DNA of 64,000 nt, taken from positions 8,347,695 through 8,411,694 of the forward strand of contig NC_065880.2 of NCBI RefSeq assembly GCF_932274485.2, written 5' to 3'. Below the pieces are notes generated by a model. That model was not told the DNA's origin, ran no database searches, and saw nothing but the letters and a program-made list of their open reading frames with translations. Both the position numbers and the translations under genes were made by a program. This DNA comes from Patella vulgata. Its lineage: Eukaryota > Mollusca > Gastropoda > Patellidae. Each line of letters begins with the position of its first letter. Position 1 is the stretch's first letter. Below are positions 45,260-56,604 of the stretch, piece after piece.

Positions 45260-45590
45260 TTCTATAATACGTTGAGATCACGGTTATTGGGTTAATTTTT
45301 GTAACAAGTTAAGACCGGGGATTTGCTGTAATAAATTGAGATTAAGGTTTTTGTTGTTTTGGTTTTTTGGGTGTTTTTTTGTTATAATAAGTTGAGACCG
45401 AGATTATTAGTTTTATTTTGATATAATACAATATAAAATTAATTGCATTTATTTCCTTTTTGAAAAAGGTAATGGCCCTGTTCGTTATCGCGGTTAAATC
45501 CTCATTGAAATAACATGTGTTAAATAAAACAGTAATTTCATTTTACGATATCGGGGTCATTAAACGCGCAACACAAACAGCAATAACTGC
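45260..45590. repeat. diverged tandem repeat
   Basis: TATAATAAGTTGAGACCG-type motifs recur at about 45262, 45300, 45332, 45384 and before MITE-4 at 45078. Confidence 0.5.
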
Positions 45591-45593
45591 ACT

Positions 45594-45665
45594 TTAAAGG
45601 GACAATAACACTCGTGCTGGCTTGACAGCTCCAGAAAATAAAAAATAGCCTTATTCTAAGTACTA
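45594..45665 (-). mobile_element. MITE-5 end fragment
   Basis: TTAAAGGGACAATAACACTC to TAAGTACTAGAT matches the right end of 54982-55336 inverted. Confidence 0.75.
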
Positions 45666-45712
45666 GATATTAATCCCGAAATGACCTAGTTTGTGTTGAG
45701 TAGACGTTTAAT
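45666..45712 (+). mobile_element. SINE-A 3' fragment without (CT)n
   Basis: TATTAATCCCGAAATGACC to GAGTAGACGTTTA, joined to a MITE-5 fragment. Confidence 0.6.
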
Positions 45713-45852
45713 GTAGATATAAAAGTGCGATATATTATTCGCGACCCAGATAATAGTTTTTATATGGTTTGACACATTGCATTCAATGGGTAGATATTAA
45801 TATATTCATAAACAAATGGATGAGTTTAGTAGACGATGCAGCTGAAGCACAC

Positions 45853-45985
45853 AAACAAATTTTGGGCTAATGAAGACGAGCATACGCTATACGAGGGAAA
45901 TTTTTCCCGGGCAGCGTCTCTATGGTCTACTCTTATATCGAATTCCATTTGGCAAGGGATCTTTTACGTGCACGCCATTTACAAT
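45853..45985 (-). mobile_element. SINE-B fragment
   Basis: GGGCTAATGAAGACGAGC through GGGATCTTTTACGTGCACG. Confidence 0.72.
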
Positions 45986-46257
45986 TACGGACAATTTGTA
46001 AATATTTCATTTTATTTCAACCTAGGGTTTGGTATAAGAACGATCTGATTGTGTAGTCGCCACACGTAGAGGGACTTAAGTTAATTCGCCTTTCGTGACT
46101 TGTTCTGAATTTTAAAGAAAAAAAACGTATGGACAACTGTGATTCCAGTCTGTCTGAATTGTTAGTCGTCTTAGTGTTTTGTACTGTTTTCTGAAAATAT
46201 TATAGATTTCGGTAGATATGGCAATATGTTCTACTAAATAAACCTTTAAAAATGAAA

Positions 46258-46765
46258 AGAAACATGGCTTAACGACGGCCCACTGTTTTGATCCAACCGG
46301 GATTATGAAGACGGACTAACGCCATGCTGTATGCCTTAAAGGACAATATTGGTACCAGTCGTTATCACATATGTGATAGAGCTGGTTAAACACTCGTCAG
46401 TTATATAGAGGTATGACTCGTGTTTTCCTTTGGCGTTCGTCACTTCCGATTCAGGAAACCTGTATTACTCAGCTATCGTAGCAATGATCTCTGTGTTAAA
46501 ATTATATTTGGAATGTGTTTAACCAGCTCTATCACATATGTGATAATGACTGGCACCAATATTGTCCTTTAAGCAAAGTTTTGCCCGGACACCGGCGCAA
46601 CGGCCTACTCTTATCCCAAATTACAACTATCCATAATTTTACGCGAGCAGGCCAACGTGTACATCGGGCATCGGTATTTCGTCTAAACCGAAAGACTCAA
46701 CACTCTACCGTGTAAAGCCCTCTACCCTGAACTATGTTGGCAAATCAACGGGAACTTTCTTGGCT
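46258..46765 (-). mobile_element. old SINE-B interrupted by MITE-6
   Basis: AACATGGCTTAACGACGG to CATGCTGTATGCC, then after the MITE TTTTGCCCGGACACCGGCG and ACGTGTACATCGGGC; strongly diverged. Confidence 0.6.
46336..46572. mobile_element. MITE-6 with ~57-bp inverted ends
   Basis: TTAAAGGACAATATTGGTAC and the adjacent TATCACATATGTGATAG are repeated inverted at the right end (GGCACCAATATTGTCCTTTAA region). 237 bp. Confidence 0.88.
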
Positions 46766-46773
46766 ATCTCCGT

Positions 46774-46995
46774 GTTCACAAAGCATTCTCAAACTTAAGT
46801 TACAACTTTCAATCACTGTTTATGAGAAATATCTTTGATCAAGAAACACAAAACTTTGCACATAGTTTCTTATTGATATACATGTATTTGATATTTAAAA
46901 CAACAAAAGTTTTATAAAGGGCTATATTTGAGTTAAAAATAAAGCGAACAATTTGGATTCAATTCTTAACTTAAGTCTGAGAATGCTCTGTGAAC
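46774..46995. mobile_element. MITE-7 with GTTCACAAAGCATTCTC ends
   Basis: GTTCACAAAGCATTCTCAAA and CTTAAGTTA are matched inverted by TAACTTAAGTCTGAGAATGC and TCTGTGAAC. About 222 bp. Confidence 0.82.
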
Positions 46996-47029
46996 TCGGG
47001 GTCGGCTTTCTAAGACACGGAACTCAACG

Positions 47030-47200
47030 TGGACCTTCAACGCGGCTGGAATTCGAAATAAAGAGTACGCCATTTTGCCACTGCCCGGGCAAAATTTCCC
47101 TCATAGCACACTGTATGGCGTATGCCCGTCTTCATTAGCCCAGTCGGAGAAAAACAGTAGGACGATAAATACCATTTCATTTCATTTTATTTCATTTCGC
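47030..47200 (+). mobile_element. SINE-B 3' half
   Basis: GGACCTTCAACGCGGCTGG-like body, CATAGCACACTGTATGGCG and a long ATTTC-type tail. Confidence 0.78.
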
Positions 47201-47204
47201 TACT

Positions 47205-47545
47205 TTAAATACACGTATATTGTATACTGTCGTGTTATAAATGACATCATTAGCGCGAGGAGAATTAGTACGCATCAATATATGCATGATTATGTATACA
47301 TAAATAATGAAATAATTACTCGTGGGTTACAATGGCGGTATCATCTACACACGGCATAATAAATATAAATTATTCATAAATAATTCATAAATATCTCATG
47401 AAGTCAGCATAGCATGGAAGGCGATTATGGGAATGCTAATTGTGTTGAACAAGTCTACACTGACAATAACAACCTACTGAATTTTTTTAGTTTAAACATA
47501 TTTTATTGTTCATTGAATGACAATAGAGTGAGACAAACGTTTTGC
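47205..47545. other. nothing recognised
   Basis: AT-rich, no motif. ATAAATAATTCATAAATA near 47365 is a small duplication. Confidence 0.3.
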
Positions 47546-47551
47546 AGCTCA

Positions 47552-47964
47552 TTAAAGATGTATACATTATGGGAGATAAGATAAAGAGCTCGCAGTTCTC
47601 ACTATAATAGTTAGAAACTAAATAAAGTAAAGACAATTTGCTGAAATTTTCAGTCAAATCGATCCACTATGAACCGAGAATCAAGCGATTGAAATTTCGG
47701 CCTACTCTGGATCATCATTACTAAAGTCTGTACGATAAAAAAAAAACATAGTCTCGATTAGCCATTTAATGATTAAATTATGAATGGAAGTCGAACAGGA
47801 AATCGCAACCTAATCCAATAAACATCGCAGGCTAGCGATGCCAACGAGAGTTGATTATGGTCTGGATAAGTTAATTAATGTCGAATTAATAATTTAGATA
47901 ACATTTCAGGCCCAAAGAAAGACCTACAATAGGCAGATTTAGCTCTTGCATAATGTATGTTTAA
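47552..47964 (+). mobile_element. MITE-1, intact-length reference copy
   Basis: Ends TTAAAGATGTATACATTATG and CATAATGTATGTTTAA; uninterrupted interior of about 410 bp. Confidence 0.9.
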
Positions 47965-48106
47965 GCCTTCCCATTTACATAACGTTATTAATCATAAAGC
48001 ATATTACAATAAGGTACATTTATATGAATTTACTTGATAACATCTTTGTGTTCAGCTGTTTCAATGCTGCATGTATTTAATAGTTTGGAAATAAATGAAA
48101 TGAAAT

Positions 48107-48107
<1 letters not shown>

Positions 48108-48143
<36 letters not shown>

Positions 48144-48402
48144 GGTTTAACGTCCACTCGACACGAACTAGGTCATTTCGGGACTAACATATGGTTTAAT
48201 TTTATTTCAATAATTCGATTGCGCGTAGGGGTCTTTAGCAGTGGGAGGAAACCGGAGGACCCGGAGAAAACCCACGAGGTTGGACAGGCGACCCTATTCC
48301 TTGCCACGTACAACCGGGGATTCGAAACCACGCCAGTCGACTCAATGACAGACTTTATGATACAGCGCGCGCACGCTAACCATTCAGCCATCCAACCCCC
48401 GA
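48108..48402 (-). mobile_element. full-length SINE-A
   Basis: (GA)n, all blocks and a head ending GCTAACCATTCAGCCATCC; short flank repeat GAAATGA. Confidence 0.88.
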
Positions 48403-48403
48403 A

Positions 48404-48734
48404 ATGATATGAAATGGGGATTAACGGTCTTCTGTTGTGGTCCGACTTGGCTATGGAAGACGGGTATGCTCCATACAGTGTGCTTTGAGGGACAATTGGC
48501 CCGGCAGCGGCGCTATAGCCCACTCTTTTATCTAATTCCAACTGCTAAGGTATTTTTAAATGCACGTCCCATCTGAACGATATATAGCTGTCCTTGTCAG
48601 GCAAGCCGTCCTGCACCACTGACAAGGTGAAACCACGCCGGAAAAATACCGATGAACTTTCTCGGCCAATGCAGGGATTGAACCGGCGACATCCAGGCTA
48701 GTAATTCAGCATCTTATCCACTTAGCCACATGGA
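48404..48734 (-). mobile_element. near full-length SINE-B
   Basis: GAAATGGGGATTAACGGTC through to CTTATCCACTTAGCCACATG (inverted box A). It ends directly against a MITE-1. Confidence 0.82.
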
Positions 48735-49135
48735 TTAAAGATACATTATGTAAGATTTAGATAAAGAGCTAGCCATTCTTGCTATAATACAGTAGTTCGA
48801 AAATAGATAATGTAAAATGAATAATTTTGAAAATTTCATTCAAATTACTCTATTGCGAACGTAGATATTAGCCTTTGAAGGTTTGACAAGACGTGTGCAA
48901 TAATTTCAAACACCGTACTGGTTGTTCAAAGCTAAGTCTCGCTCCTCCATTTTTAGCTTAAATCAAAATATGGCTGAACTGTTCTAATTTTTAATATCGG
49001 AGAAATCCGATGCCATCGAGGGGTGATTATGGCCTGGATAAGTTAAAAAATGTCTAATTAATAATTTAGATAACATTTAAGGCCTAAAGAAAGACCTGCA
49101 ATAGGCAGATTTAGCTCTTGCATAATGTATGTTTA
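48735..49135 (+). mobile_element. MITE-1 copy
   Basis: TTAAAGATACATTATG to CATAATGTATGTTTAA; intact length, more diverged interior. Confidence 0.87.
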
Positions 49136-49139
49136 AGCC

Positions 49140-49535
49140 ATGAAAATTTTGATACCATCCGTAAAATTAAAATCACGCGCAAAGACCTTAATTGTTTCTA
49201 CCGTTATGTATTTCTTTAAATTCAATTTCCGATGTTGAAATGCCATTTCCTGGACACGTGATATTTCAAGTCTTTTTTTTTTTACAGCGGCCAATTATTA
49301 TTTTCTTTTATTTTTATTTTTTTGTTTTTGATCTGGTTGGTTAAATATAGTGAGCTTTTCATAATAATGTGTCTATATTATACGCCCTGTTGCTCCATTA
49401 GTAGACTATCCATTATCAGTTAAAAACATCAAATGTCATAACAACGGAATATTAAAAATTTATTATTTATATACAGTATCGATTACATTCTGTTTTAATA
49501 TATAAATTTTTTTCAATATCGTTTGGTATGATATG
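49140..49535. other. nothing recognised
   Basis: AT-rich with T runs. Its end holds a 28-bp SINE-B 3' relic (49534-49562, GAAATGAAATCGGGTTTGACG). Confidence 0.35.
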
Positions 49536-49572
49536 AAATGAAATCGGGTTTGACGGCCTGCTTTTCCGCATA

Positions 49573-49848
49573 AGAGAGAGAAAAATGGGGTTTAACGTCC
49601 ACTCGACACAAACTAGGTCATTTCGGGACTAACATATGGTTTAATTTTATTTCAATAATTCGCTTGCGCGTAGGGTGCTTTAGCAGTGGCGGGAAACAGG
49701 AGGACCCGGAGAAAACCCACGAAGTTGGACAGGCGACCCTACTCCTTGTCACGTACAACCGGGGAATCGAAACCCCGCCAGTTGTCTCAATGACAGACTT
49801 TATGATACAACACGCACGTGCTAAACATACGGCCATCCAACCCCCCTA
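49573..49848 (-). mobile_element. SINE-A, donor-like copy of the 59.5-kb mosaic
   Basis: Full SINE-A with diagnostic changes (ACCCCGCCAGTTGTCTCAAT, GTGCTAAACATACGG on plus) shared only with 59496-59773. Confidence 0.88.
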
Positions 49849-49869
49849 TTGACGACGGCATAAGTCATT

Positions 49870-50561
49870 CAAGTAGTTAAGTCTCTAACTCAATATCATC
49901 CAAAGTCTTGGACAGTGAAAACACGAATTATTTGTCAATCTAAATCAACATTGATGTTGTGATCTTACCGGGAAAAAAATGGGCTTTTGATATCCAATAT
50001 TTAAGACAAAACAAACATTTTACTATTGGTACACGAATGGTGTACCATAATGTGTTTCAGCGCTATTTGTAACAAGGGACTCGAAGAACGAGACTAGACA
50101 TATTCCACAAGTCATGTCAAACGGTGACGTCGTATTCTTATCTGGAGAGCATGTGCAATAAATACTATCGGTGTAGACTGGAATAACCAGACTCTAGATA
50201 TTGCCATTCGATTGAGACTTCTGGCGTATTTCGGCGAACATAACTGATTAGAAATTAGAGTAATTGAATGTTAATCAGTTTATATACATTCATATAACAT
50301 TATTATATGCGATGCGACCCATTTGTGTCAATTTCTAGGTCCCAAATATGGGACGAAAAACCGAGGTTCCGTGTACATATTGGCTTGCACGTAAAAGATC
50401 CATTGGCATTTGGAATTCGATATAAGAGCAGGCCGTAGCGCCGCTGCCCCGGCAAAATTTCCCTCATAGCACACTGTATGGCGTATGCCCGTCTTCATTA
50501 GCCCAGTTTAGGAGCATTTCATTTCATTTCAGGTCCCAAATATTAGCGATTTAGCTATTTT
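49870..50561 (+). mobile_element. MITE-2 copy interrupted by SINE-B
   Basis: TAGTTAAGTCTCTAACTC to TATTAGCGATTTAGC. A SINE-B sits at 50345-50530, with GGTCCCAAATA repeated on its two sides. Confidence 0.85.
50345..50530 (+). mobile_element. 5'-truncated SINE-B in MITE-2
   Basis: GATGGGACGAAAAACCGAG-type body to ATTTC tail; flanked by AGGTCCCAAATA copies (target duplication of about 11 bp). Confidence 0.85.
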
Positions 50562-50639
50562 CAGTCTGCAAGAGGAGGGATATTTTACTCCTACTCATTG
50601 TTAGATTCGTGTTGTTCGCCCCAGGCGCCTAGATACTCC

Positions 50640-50769
50640 CCCCCCCCTCGCCCCCTGCTAAAGAGCCCTACGCGCAAGTGAATTATTTAAATCCCGAAAT
50701 TACATAGTTTGCGTCGAGTGGACGTTAACCCCCCCCCCCCCCCTTTCTAGTTTGTGTTAAATGGTGGTT

Positions 50770-50803
<34 letters not shown>
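50640..50803 (+). mobile_element. SINE-A 3' half, C-rich
   Basis: CTGCTAAAGAGCCCTACGC, GTCGAGTGGACGTTAACC, then C run; a second 3' remnant and (CT)n follow to 50803. Confidence 0.65.
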
Positions 50804-50806
<3 letters not shown>

Positions 50807-50875
50807 CTCTTAACACCAAAACAGCGATGCAGATATGCAAATGAGAAATTAAATAAAATGAAATGATCTGAAAAA

Positions 50876-51097
50876 CGAGTTCTATATATACCTGACGTAT
50901 TCCTATTAATTAGGGCCATCATTTAGAATTATTTGTCAATATTATACATGAATTAAATATAGATATAGTCACGGTTGATTTATATAACAGTAAAGAATAT
51001 AGAATTAGAGGTATTGTTGATCGTTGGTATGTGGTTGTTATTGTTAATTGTGTTGTAATTGTTTACGATAATGTTTTTATTTTATAGCAATGAATTA
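50876..51097 (-). repeat. inverted mate of 44329-44557
   Basis: See that copy; the same boundaries are recognisable at both ends. Confidence 0.8.
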
Positions 51098-51212
51098 AAA
51101 ATAACTAGTTCTACAGGATTCCGGGGTACGAAATGCGTCTTTAGAAATCGGAGGAAACTGTAATACCCGGGGAAAGAAACCCCACGAGGCTAGGAAACCG
51201 AATCTAACCCGA

Positions 51213-51213
<1 letters not shown>

Positions 51214-51254
<41 letters not shown>

Positions 51255-51510
51255 TGGGATTTAACGTCCACGTGACACAAACTAAGTCATTGCGAGACTA
51301 TCATATAGTAAAATTTTATTTTTATAATTCGCTTGCACGTAGGGGTCTTTAACAGTGGGAGGAAATCGCGGAAAAAACTCACGAGGTTCGACAGGCGACC
51401 CTAGCCCTTGTCACGTATAAACGGGAAATCGAAACCCTGCCATTTGACTCAAAGACAGACCTTATGATTTAACGCGAATGCTTTAAACTATTTGGCCACC
51501 TAACCCCTTT
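51214..51510 (-). mobile_element. diverged SINE-A
   Basis: (GA)n, then GATGGGATTTAACGTCC; central and head blocks recognisable with many changes. Confidence 0.78.
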
Positions 51511-51517
51511 ATTATAC

Positions 51518-51882
51518 GGGGATCACGTGACTAAGTGGGTAAGACCCTGGCTCGCTAGCCTGGAGGTCGGGTGTTCGACCCCTGCTTGGCCGAGAAACTT
51601 CACCCAGATTTTCCGGTGTGGTTTCCCCTTGTCAGTGATGCAGGACGGAGGGCCTGGCAAAGACAGCTGTCTAATCGTTCGGATGGGACGAAAAACTGAG
51701 GTCCCGTGTACATAATGGCGTGCACGTAAAAGATCCCTTGGCAGTTGGAATTCGATATAAGAGTAGGCCGTAGCGCCGCTGTTCGGGCAAAATTTCTCTC
51801 ATAGCACACTGTATGGTGTATGGCCGTCTTCATTAGTCCTGGTTAGGAGAAGAACAGTAGGACGTTAAACCCCATTTCATTT
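51518..51882 (+). mobile_element. full-length SINE-B with 12-bp target duplication
   Basis: Flanked by CCTTTATTATAC at 51506-51517 and 51883-51894. Head ACGTGACTAAGTGGGTAAG, box B GGGTGTTCGACCCC. Confidence 0.92.
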
Positions 51883-51894
51883 CCTTTATTATAC

Positions 51895-52188
51895 AATAAT
51901 ACAAGTAAAAAAGAGATGTTATTAGATGTTCGTGAATAAGCACGCACTCTTTTGAACCTTAACTTATTCTGACATAAAAGAGACAAGCGCTTCATCATTA
52001 GCTTGCATGGAGCACACACAAAAAAACCCAAGACGTTAAGAAATGGTGGAAACTGTTTAGTTAATATAATTTGGCTAATGTTTTCAGAAAATAATAACAT
52101 CTTCAGATCCGCCATTAAACGTATGTAAACAAAGTATAAAAAAACACGTGGTTGTATATATTTTATGGTATATATTTATTCTACATGT
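51895..52188. other. no recognised gene
   Basis: A 90-codon minus ORF (51843-52115) overlaps the SINE-B and has no motif. Confidence 0.3.
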
Positions 52189-52201
52189 TCACAGCATCAA
52201 G

Positions 52202-52413
52202 GGGAGGGGGGGAGGATAGTTAGCACGTGCGCGATGTATCATATGGTCTGTCATTGAGTCAACTGGCGTGGTTTCTATTCCCCGGTTGTACGTGACAAGG
52301 AGTAGGGTCGCCTGTTTCCTCCCACTGCTAAAGACCCCTACGCGCAAGCGAATAATTGAAATAAAATTAAACCATATGTTAGTCCCGAAATGACCTAGTT
52401 TGTGTCGAGTCGA
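52202..52413 (+). mobile_element. SINE-A lacking its 3' end and (CT)n, with 12-bp target duplication
   Basis: Flanked by CACAGCATCAAG at 52190-52201 and 52414-52425. Ends at GTTTGTGTCGAGTCGA, before GGACGTTAAACC. About 40 bp are also lost in the centre. Confidence 0.88.
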
Positions 52414-52559
52414 CACAGCATCAAGATAATGTCTCAATGCTGCTTGAGAATCACGTGCTACGATCGCTAATCGGACCAATTACTGGGTTCGTTACAAATC
52501 AATTCATAATCGTTTAAGAGACGTTTAGTAATTGGATAGTGTAATAAACTATAACACAT

Positions 52560-52800
52560 ATAAATGCAATTTGGTTTAACGTCCTACTGTTCTGCTCCGA
52601 ACTGGGCTAATGAAGACGGGCATACGCCATACAGTGTGCTATGAGGGAAATTTTGCCCGGACAGCGGCACTACGACCTACTCTTATATCGAATTCCAAAT
52701 GTCAAGGGATCTTTTACGTGCACGCCAATGTGTACACTTGACCTCGGTTTTTCGTCCTATCTGAACGACTAGACAGCCGTCCTTGTCAGGCCCTCCGCTA
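52560..52800 (-). mobile_element. SINE-B, 5' truncated
   Basis: ATTTGGTTTAACGTCCTAC to CTTGTCAGGCCCTCCG. Confidence 0.82.
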
Positions 52801-52904
52801 CTCATATAGTTTGTATCACTGTATAAGCTGGGTAACGTTGAAAGAATACTCTTCTAAACGTCGACCGACTATATAAGTAGCTGTTTTCTATAAGTATGTT
52901 AGGG

Positions 52905-53018
52905 TTGTCTCCGGGTTCTCCGGTTTCCTCCCACTTCTCAAGACCCCTAGTTTGTGTCAATTGGACGTTAAATCACATCACATCTCTCTCCCTCTCTCTC
53001 TCGCTCTCTCTCTCTCTC
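52905..53018 (+). mobile_element. SINE-A with internal deletion
   Basis: TCTCCGGGTTCTCCGG, AAGACCCC joined to TAGTTTGTGTCAATTGGACG, (CT)n tail. Confidence 0.65.
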
Positions 53019-53019
53019 A

Positions 53020-53318
53020 AATTAGTACCTTATTCTGAGCGAAATGTCAGTGTTTGAAGTTTTGACAAGATGTGGCATAAATAGTTTACTGTCATAGCAA
53101 CGACACTTGTTAATCAAGATTCAGTCTCGATACACATTAATTTTTTAATTCAATCAGAAAAATGCTGATCGTGTTGTTTAAATCCATTTAAATCTCTAGA
53201 TAGTTTATTATAGGTTTGCCATGTGAATAAATGTCTAAATAATAATTTATACAATATTATAATATCAATAATAAGACCTTCAATAGGTAGATTTAGCTAT
53301 TACATAATGTATCTTTAA
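53020..53318 (+). mobile_element. MITE-1 fragment
   Basis: From TACCTTATTCTGAGCG to CATAATGTATCTTTAA; the 5' third is replaced by SINE-A. Confidence 0.72.
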
Positions 53319-53465
53319 AGAATCACGTGAAGCCTGTAATATTGGATTAGATTGTACACCTCTAAGATACGACTCACTGGGCAATATTACCTGCACCATA
53401 CAATTCAGAAATAACTCATCGACTGTTTCTAACGCGGTAACATATCGACGGAATCTGCATCAAAT

Positions 53466-53720
53466 AAAATGGGGTTTTACGTGCTACCTTTCTACACCAA
53501 CCGGGATAATGAACATGGGCATACGTCATACAGTGTGTTATGGGATAAATTTTTCCCGGACAGGGCCGCTTCCACCTAGCCAACTCATCGTCGAAGACCA
53601 GTTGCCAAGTGTTCTCGAAGTCTTCGTTCCATACGAACAACTAGAGTCTGTTAATGACCACGCCTTCCATCCTGCATCCCTGCAAAATCTCTGCTGGTCA
53701 ATAAGTAAGCCGTCTACTCA
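53466..53720 (-). mobile_element. diverged SINE-B
   Basis: AAATGGGGTTTTACGTGC, CATACGTCATACAGTGTG, then weak matches to the head. Confidence 0.6.
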
Positions 53721-53802
53721 CAGTAAACGTGTACATTTAAATATTGTAAAATACTGAACAAACGATAAACAAAGATTCTTTAAATTGTTTTATGACCTGT
53801 CC

Positions 53803-54045
53803 ATATGTTAGTCAACTCGACACAAACTAGGTCATGGTTCTATTTTATTTCAAAAATTCTCTTGCGCGTAGGGGGCTTTAGCAGTTGGAGGAAATCGGAG
53901 GACCCGGAGAAAACCCACGAGGTTGGACAGGCGACCCTACTCCTTGTCACGTACAAACGGAGAATCAAACCCACGCCAGTTGACTCATTGATAGACCGTA
54001 TGATACAGCGCGCGCGTTAAAACACTAGACCACCAAAACCCCTTT
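53803..54045 (-). mobile_element. SINE-A with rearranged 3' end
   Basis: CATATGTTAGTCAACTCGAC starts an inverted SINE-A without (GA)n; central block and head are present. Confidence 0.72.
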
Positions 54046-54049
54046 TCTG

Positions 54050-54670
54050 TCATAAACATTCTTTGTACGAATTTTAATTTTTAACTCTTTGTTTTTCCTC
54101 CTCATGTCAGATGCGCCTTTACAGAAAGACAATTTGAGAATAAAATATTCACAAATTACAAACAAACCAACCACATAAACATAAACACACACTTCAAGAT
54201 GGCTGACTAAAACTAACCATTATACACCACATCTACATATGGGCCACGCCACATTGATCCGCAGTGAATATTCGCTAGGCCGCAACAATCACTGATAAGA
54301 CATAATGAACTCTAAATATTAACTTTTTTCCTCCGACAAATTAAATTCTAAAACATTTTTTTTTTTATGTATTAGAACAATAACGTATTTGTAGGTAAAA
54401 ATTATTTCCTAGTGTAGTGTAAATGGATATCAAAATGAGTAAAAGGCGCCATTCTGCTCGAATCAGTAACGTCTGATGAAACAATGCACGCGCCTTTGGG
54501 CCAATGATTGACGCCGCGTGATATGACGACATGTGTTGAAGGCAGTCATCTTTTACAGAGATATTAGAATACATTCGTCATAGTCTGTGAAACAGATATG
54601 GGCCATGCATGCATCACCGCCGAAGAACAAAAAGTAAATAATATGCTGTTTCAAACAAAACAACATTGTA
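54050..54670. other. no recognised gene
   Basis: A less repetitive stretch. A 69-codon minus ORF (54365-54574) has no motif. TAACGTCTGATG near 54468 resembles a CRE half-site by chance level only. Confidence 0.3.
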
Positions 54671-54673
54671 AAT

Positions 54674-54895
54674 ATGAAATGAAATGAAATGGGGTTTAAC
54701 GTCCTACTGTTCTGCTCCTAAACTGGGCTAATGAAGACGGGCATACGCCATACAGTGTGCTATGAGGGAAATTTTGCCCGGGCAGCGGCGCTACGGCCTA
54801 CTCTTATATCGAATTCCAACTGTCAAGGGATCTTTCACGTGCACGCCAATGTGTACACGGGACCTCGTGTTTTCGTACCATCCGAACGACTAACC
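54674..54895 (-). mobile_element. SINE-B, 5' truncated, well preserved
   Basis: (GAAAT)n, GGGGTTTAACGTCCTAC to ACCATCCGAACGACTAA. Confidence 0.85.
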
Positions 54896-54981
54896 ATTAA
54901 GCAAAATAAGCATCACTGATAGGAGGCATCACAGTATTTTTGCTTTATTGGATAATGAATTCAAAATATTTAATTTAAAAA

Positions 54982-55336
54982 TTAAAGGCTCAATACCACT
55001 CTTGTTGTAACTGAATAATATGTCCCAATCTTTATTCTGGTCAACAAATTGCACTATTTTACAATATTCCAATTAATTGATGATACAAATTTCATCTTAA
55101 CACACCTAATTTAAAAAATTGGAAAAATTCAACTAAATGATTTGAAAAGCCTGACGTAAAGCTTTTCAAATGTGACTTGGATTTAAAAATATTTTTGAAC
55201 CCTCTGGACAAGTAAAATAGGATTTAATGGATAATTTACACAACAGGTGAACACCAACACATCTAGTACTTAGAACAAGGCTATTTTTTTATTTTTTGGA
55301 GCTGTCAAGCCAGCAAGAGTGTTATTGTCCCTTTAA
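54982..55336. mobile_element. MITE-5
   Basis: TTAAAGGCTCAATACCACTC is matched inverted by GAGTGTTATTGTCCCTTTAA; 355 bp, non-coding. Confidence 0.8.
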
Positions 55337-55339
55337 AAA

Positions 55340-56085
55340 GGAACTTTTAATCATTTTTTTATTATTATTTTTTTTTTTTTGTCTTTTCTTACCGTTTCCT
55401 TCTTTGTCTCAATATAATGACGTGTATAAAACCTCATTGGAACTCTAATCACGTGATTGACGGATTGTTTATGGTTTGTGATTGTTTACATTTTTAATTG
55501 TATAATATACGGAGGCCCCAAAATCTTTCAAGTGATTAGGACCTCTATAGGTCTTAATCTGACCCTGGACACGGTAAGCAATAATATGATACAAAATATC
55601 GTTCGATCAAATAATATGCCCATTTTTCATCATTATGTTGCAGTATTGGGTGGTGGAGATATTGAGGTAGTACTGGGTAGTATTGGGTAGTATTGGGTAA
55701 GTATTGCGTAGTATTAGTATTGAGTAAATCGTCTCAATCGTATAATAAAAATCCTAGTTTTTGTTTTGGGTAATAAAAATAATGTGTTCTATAAAATAAA
55801 ACATTTATGAGGATTAATAACAAACGGAGTTATATATCAAAAATATCAAAAACTGTTTCAAAATATCATAATTCATAGAAATATCATTTAATTTGTTTCC
55901 TCCTAGATGATATTCATCATATAAATTAATCCAAATAAATTAATCCCAGAGCAACAAACTTGATACTCCAGGAAAAGCTTTTCGTGCTATAGCCATTCCT
56001 CAAATGGTACAGTGATAGTTTTATTCGTCACTTCCTTGGAATTTTATATAAAATAAACCATAAACAAAGAAATGGGAAAGTGATG
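55340..56085. other. no recognised gene; TATTGGGTAG microsatellite
   Basis: 55645-55725 is a short imperfect repeat of GTATTGGGTA. A 77-codon ORF covers it and has no motif. Confidence 0.35.
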
Positions 56086-56096
56086 CTGGGCGACGC

Positions 56097-56214
56097 CAAT
56101 CTGATTAAAATACCGATTTATATTTCGTTTCGTTTTTTTATTATAATTTCGATGGCCTTTAATTTTGAACTATAAAAAACGAAACGAAATAGGATCTGTG
56201 TTTTAATCAGACTG
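56097..56214. mobile_element. MITE-3, 118-bp internally deleted copy
   Basis: Both ends are kept (CAATCTGATTAAAATACCG; GTGTTTTAATCAGACTG); flanks share GGCGACG. The smallest member of the family here. Confidence 0.82.
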
Positions 56215-56219
56215 GGCGA

Positions 56220-56600
56220 CGTCCAATAGTTGGGACACTTGATTATTTCATTTGACGTAACTAATGGGTGATTCTGGGTCTCTAATTCTTTGTTGGGACT
56301 AATATGGGAAATCTTGGGTTCCTTTCGTGTGGGCCAACAAAAGACTCTTGAGGTTTGTTTGGTGAGCTCAATGGAGACGATATAGTTCATTTGGTGGGGT
56401 TAATGATAGACGCTATGCTTCCTTTAGTGGCGTCAATTATAGATGCTATGCTTCATTTGGTGGCACCAATGATAAACGCTATGCTTCATTTGATGGCGCC
56501 AATGATATACCCTGGCGATTTTTGGTGAGCTAATGGTGAGTTCTATGATTTCATTTAACAGGGCTGTGGGGAGATTCTGCGGGTCTTATTCTGTGGTGAA
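56220..56600. repeat. diverged repeat of about 40 bp
   Basis: GCGCCAATGATA, ACGCTATGCTTC and ATTTGGTGG recur about every 40 bp in 56395-56520; weaker similarity extends to both sides. Confidence 0.6.
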
Positions 56601-56604
56601 GCTA

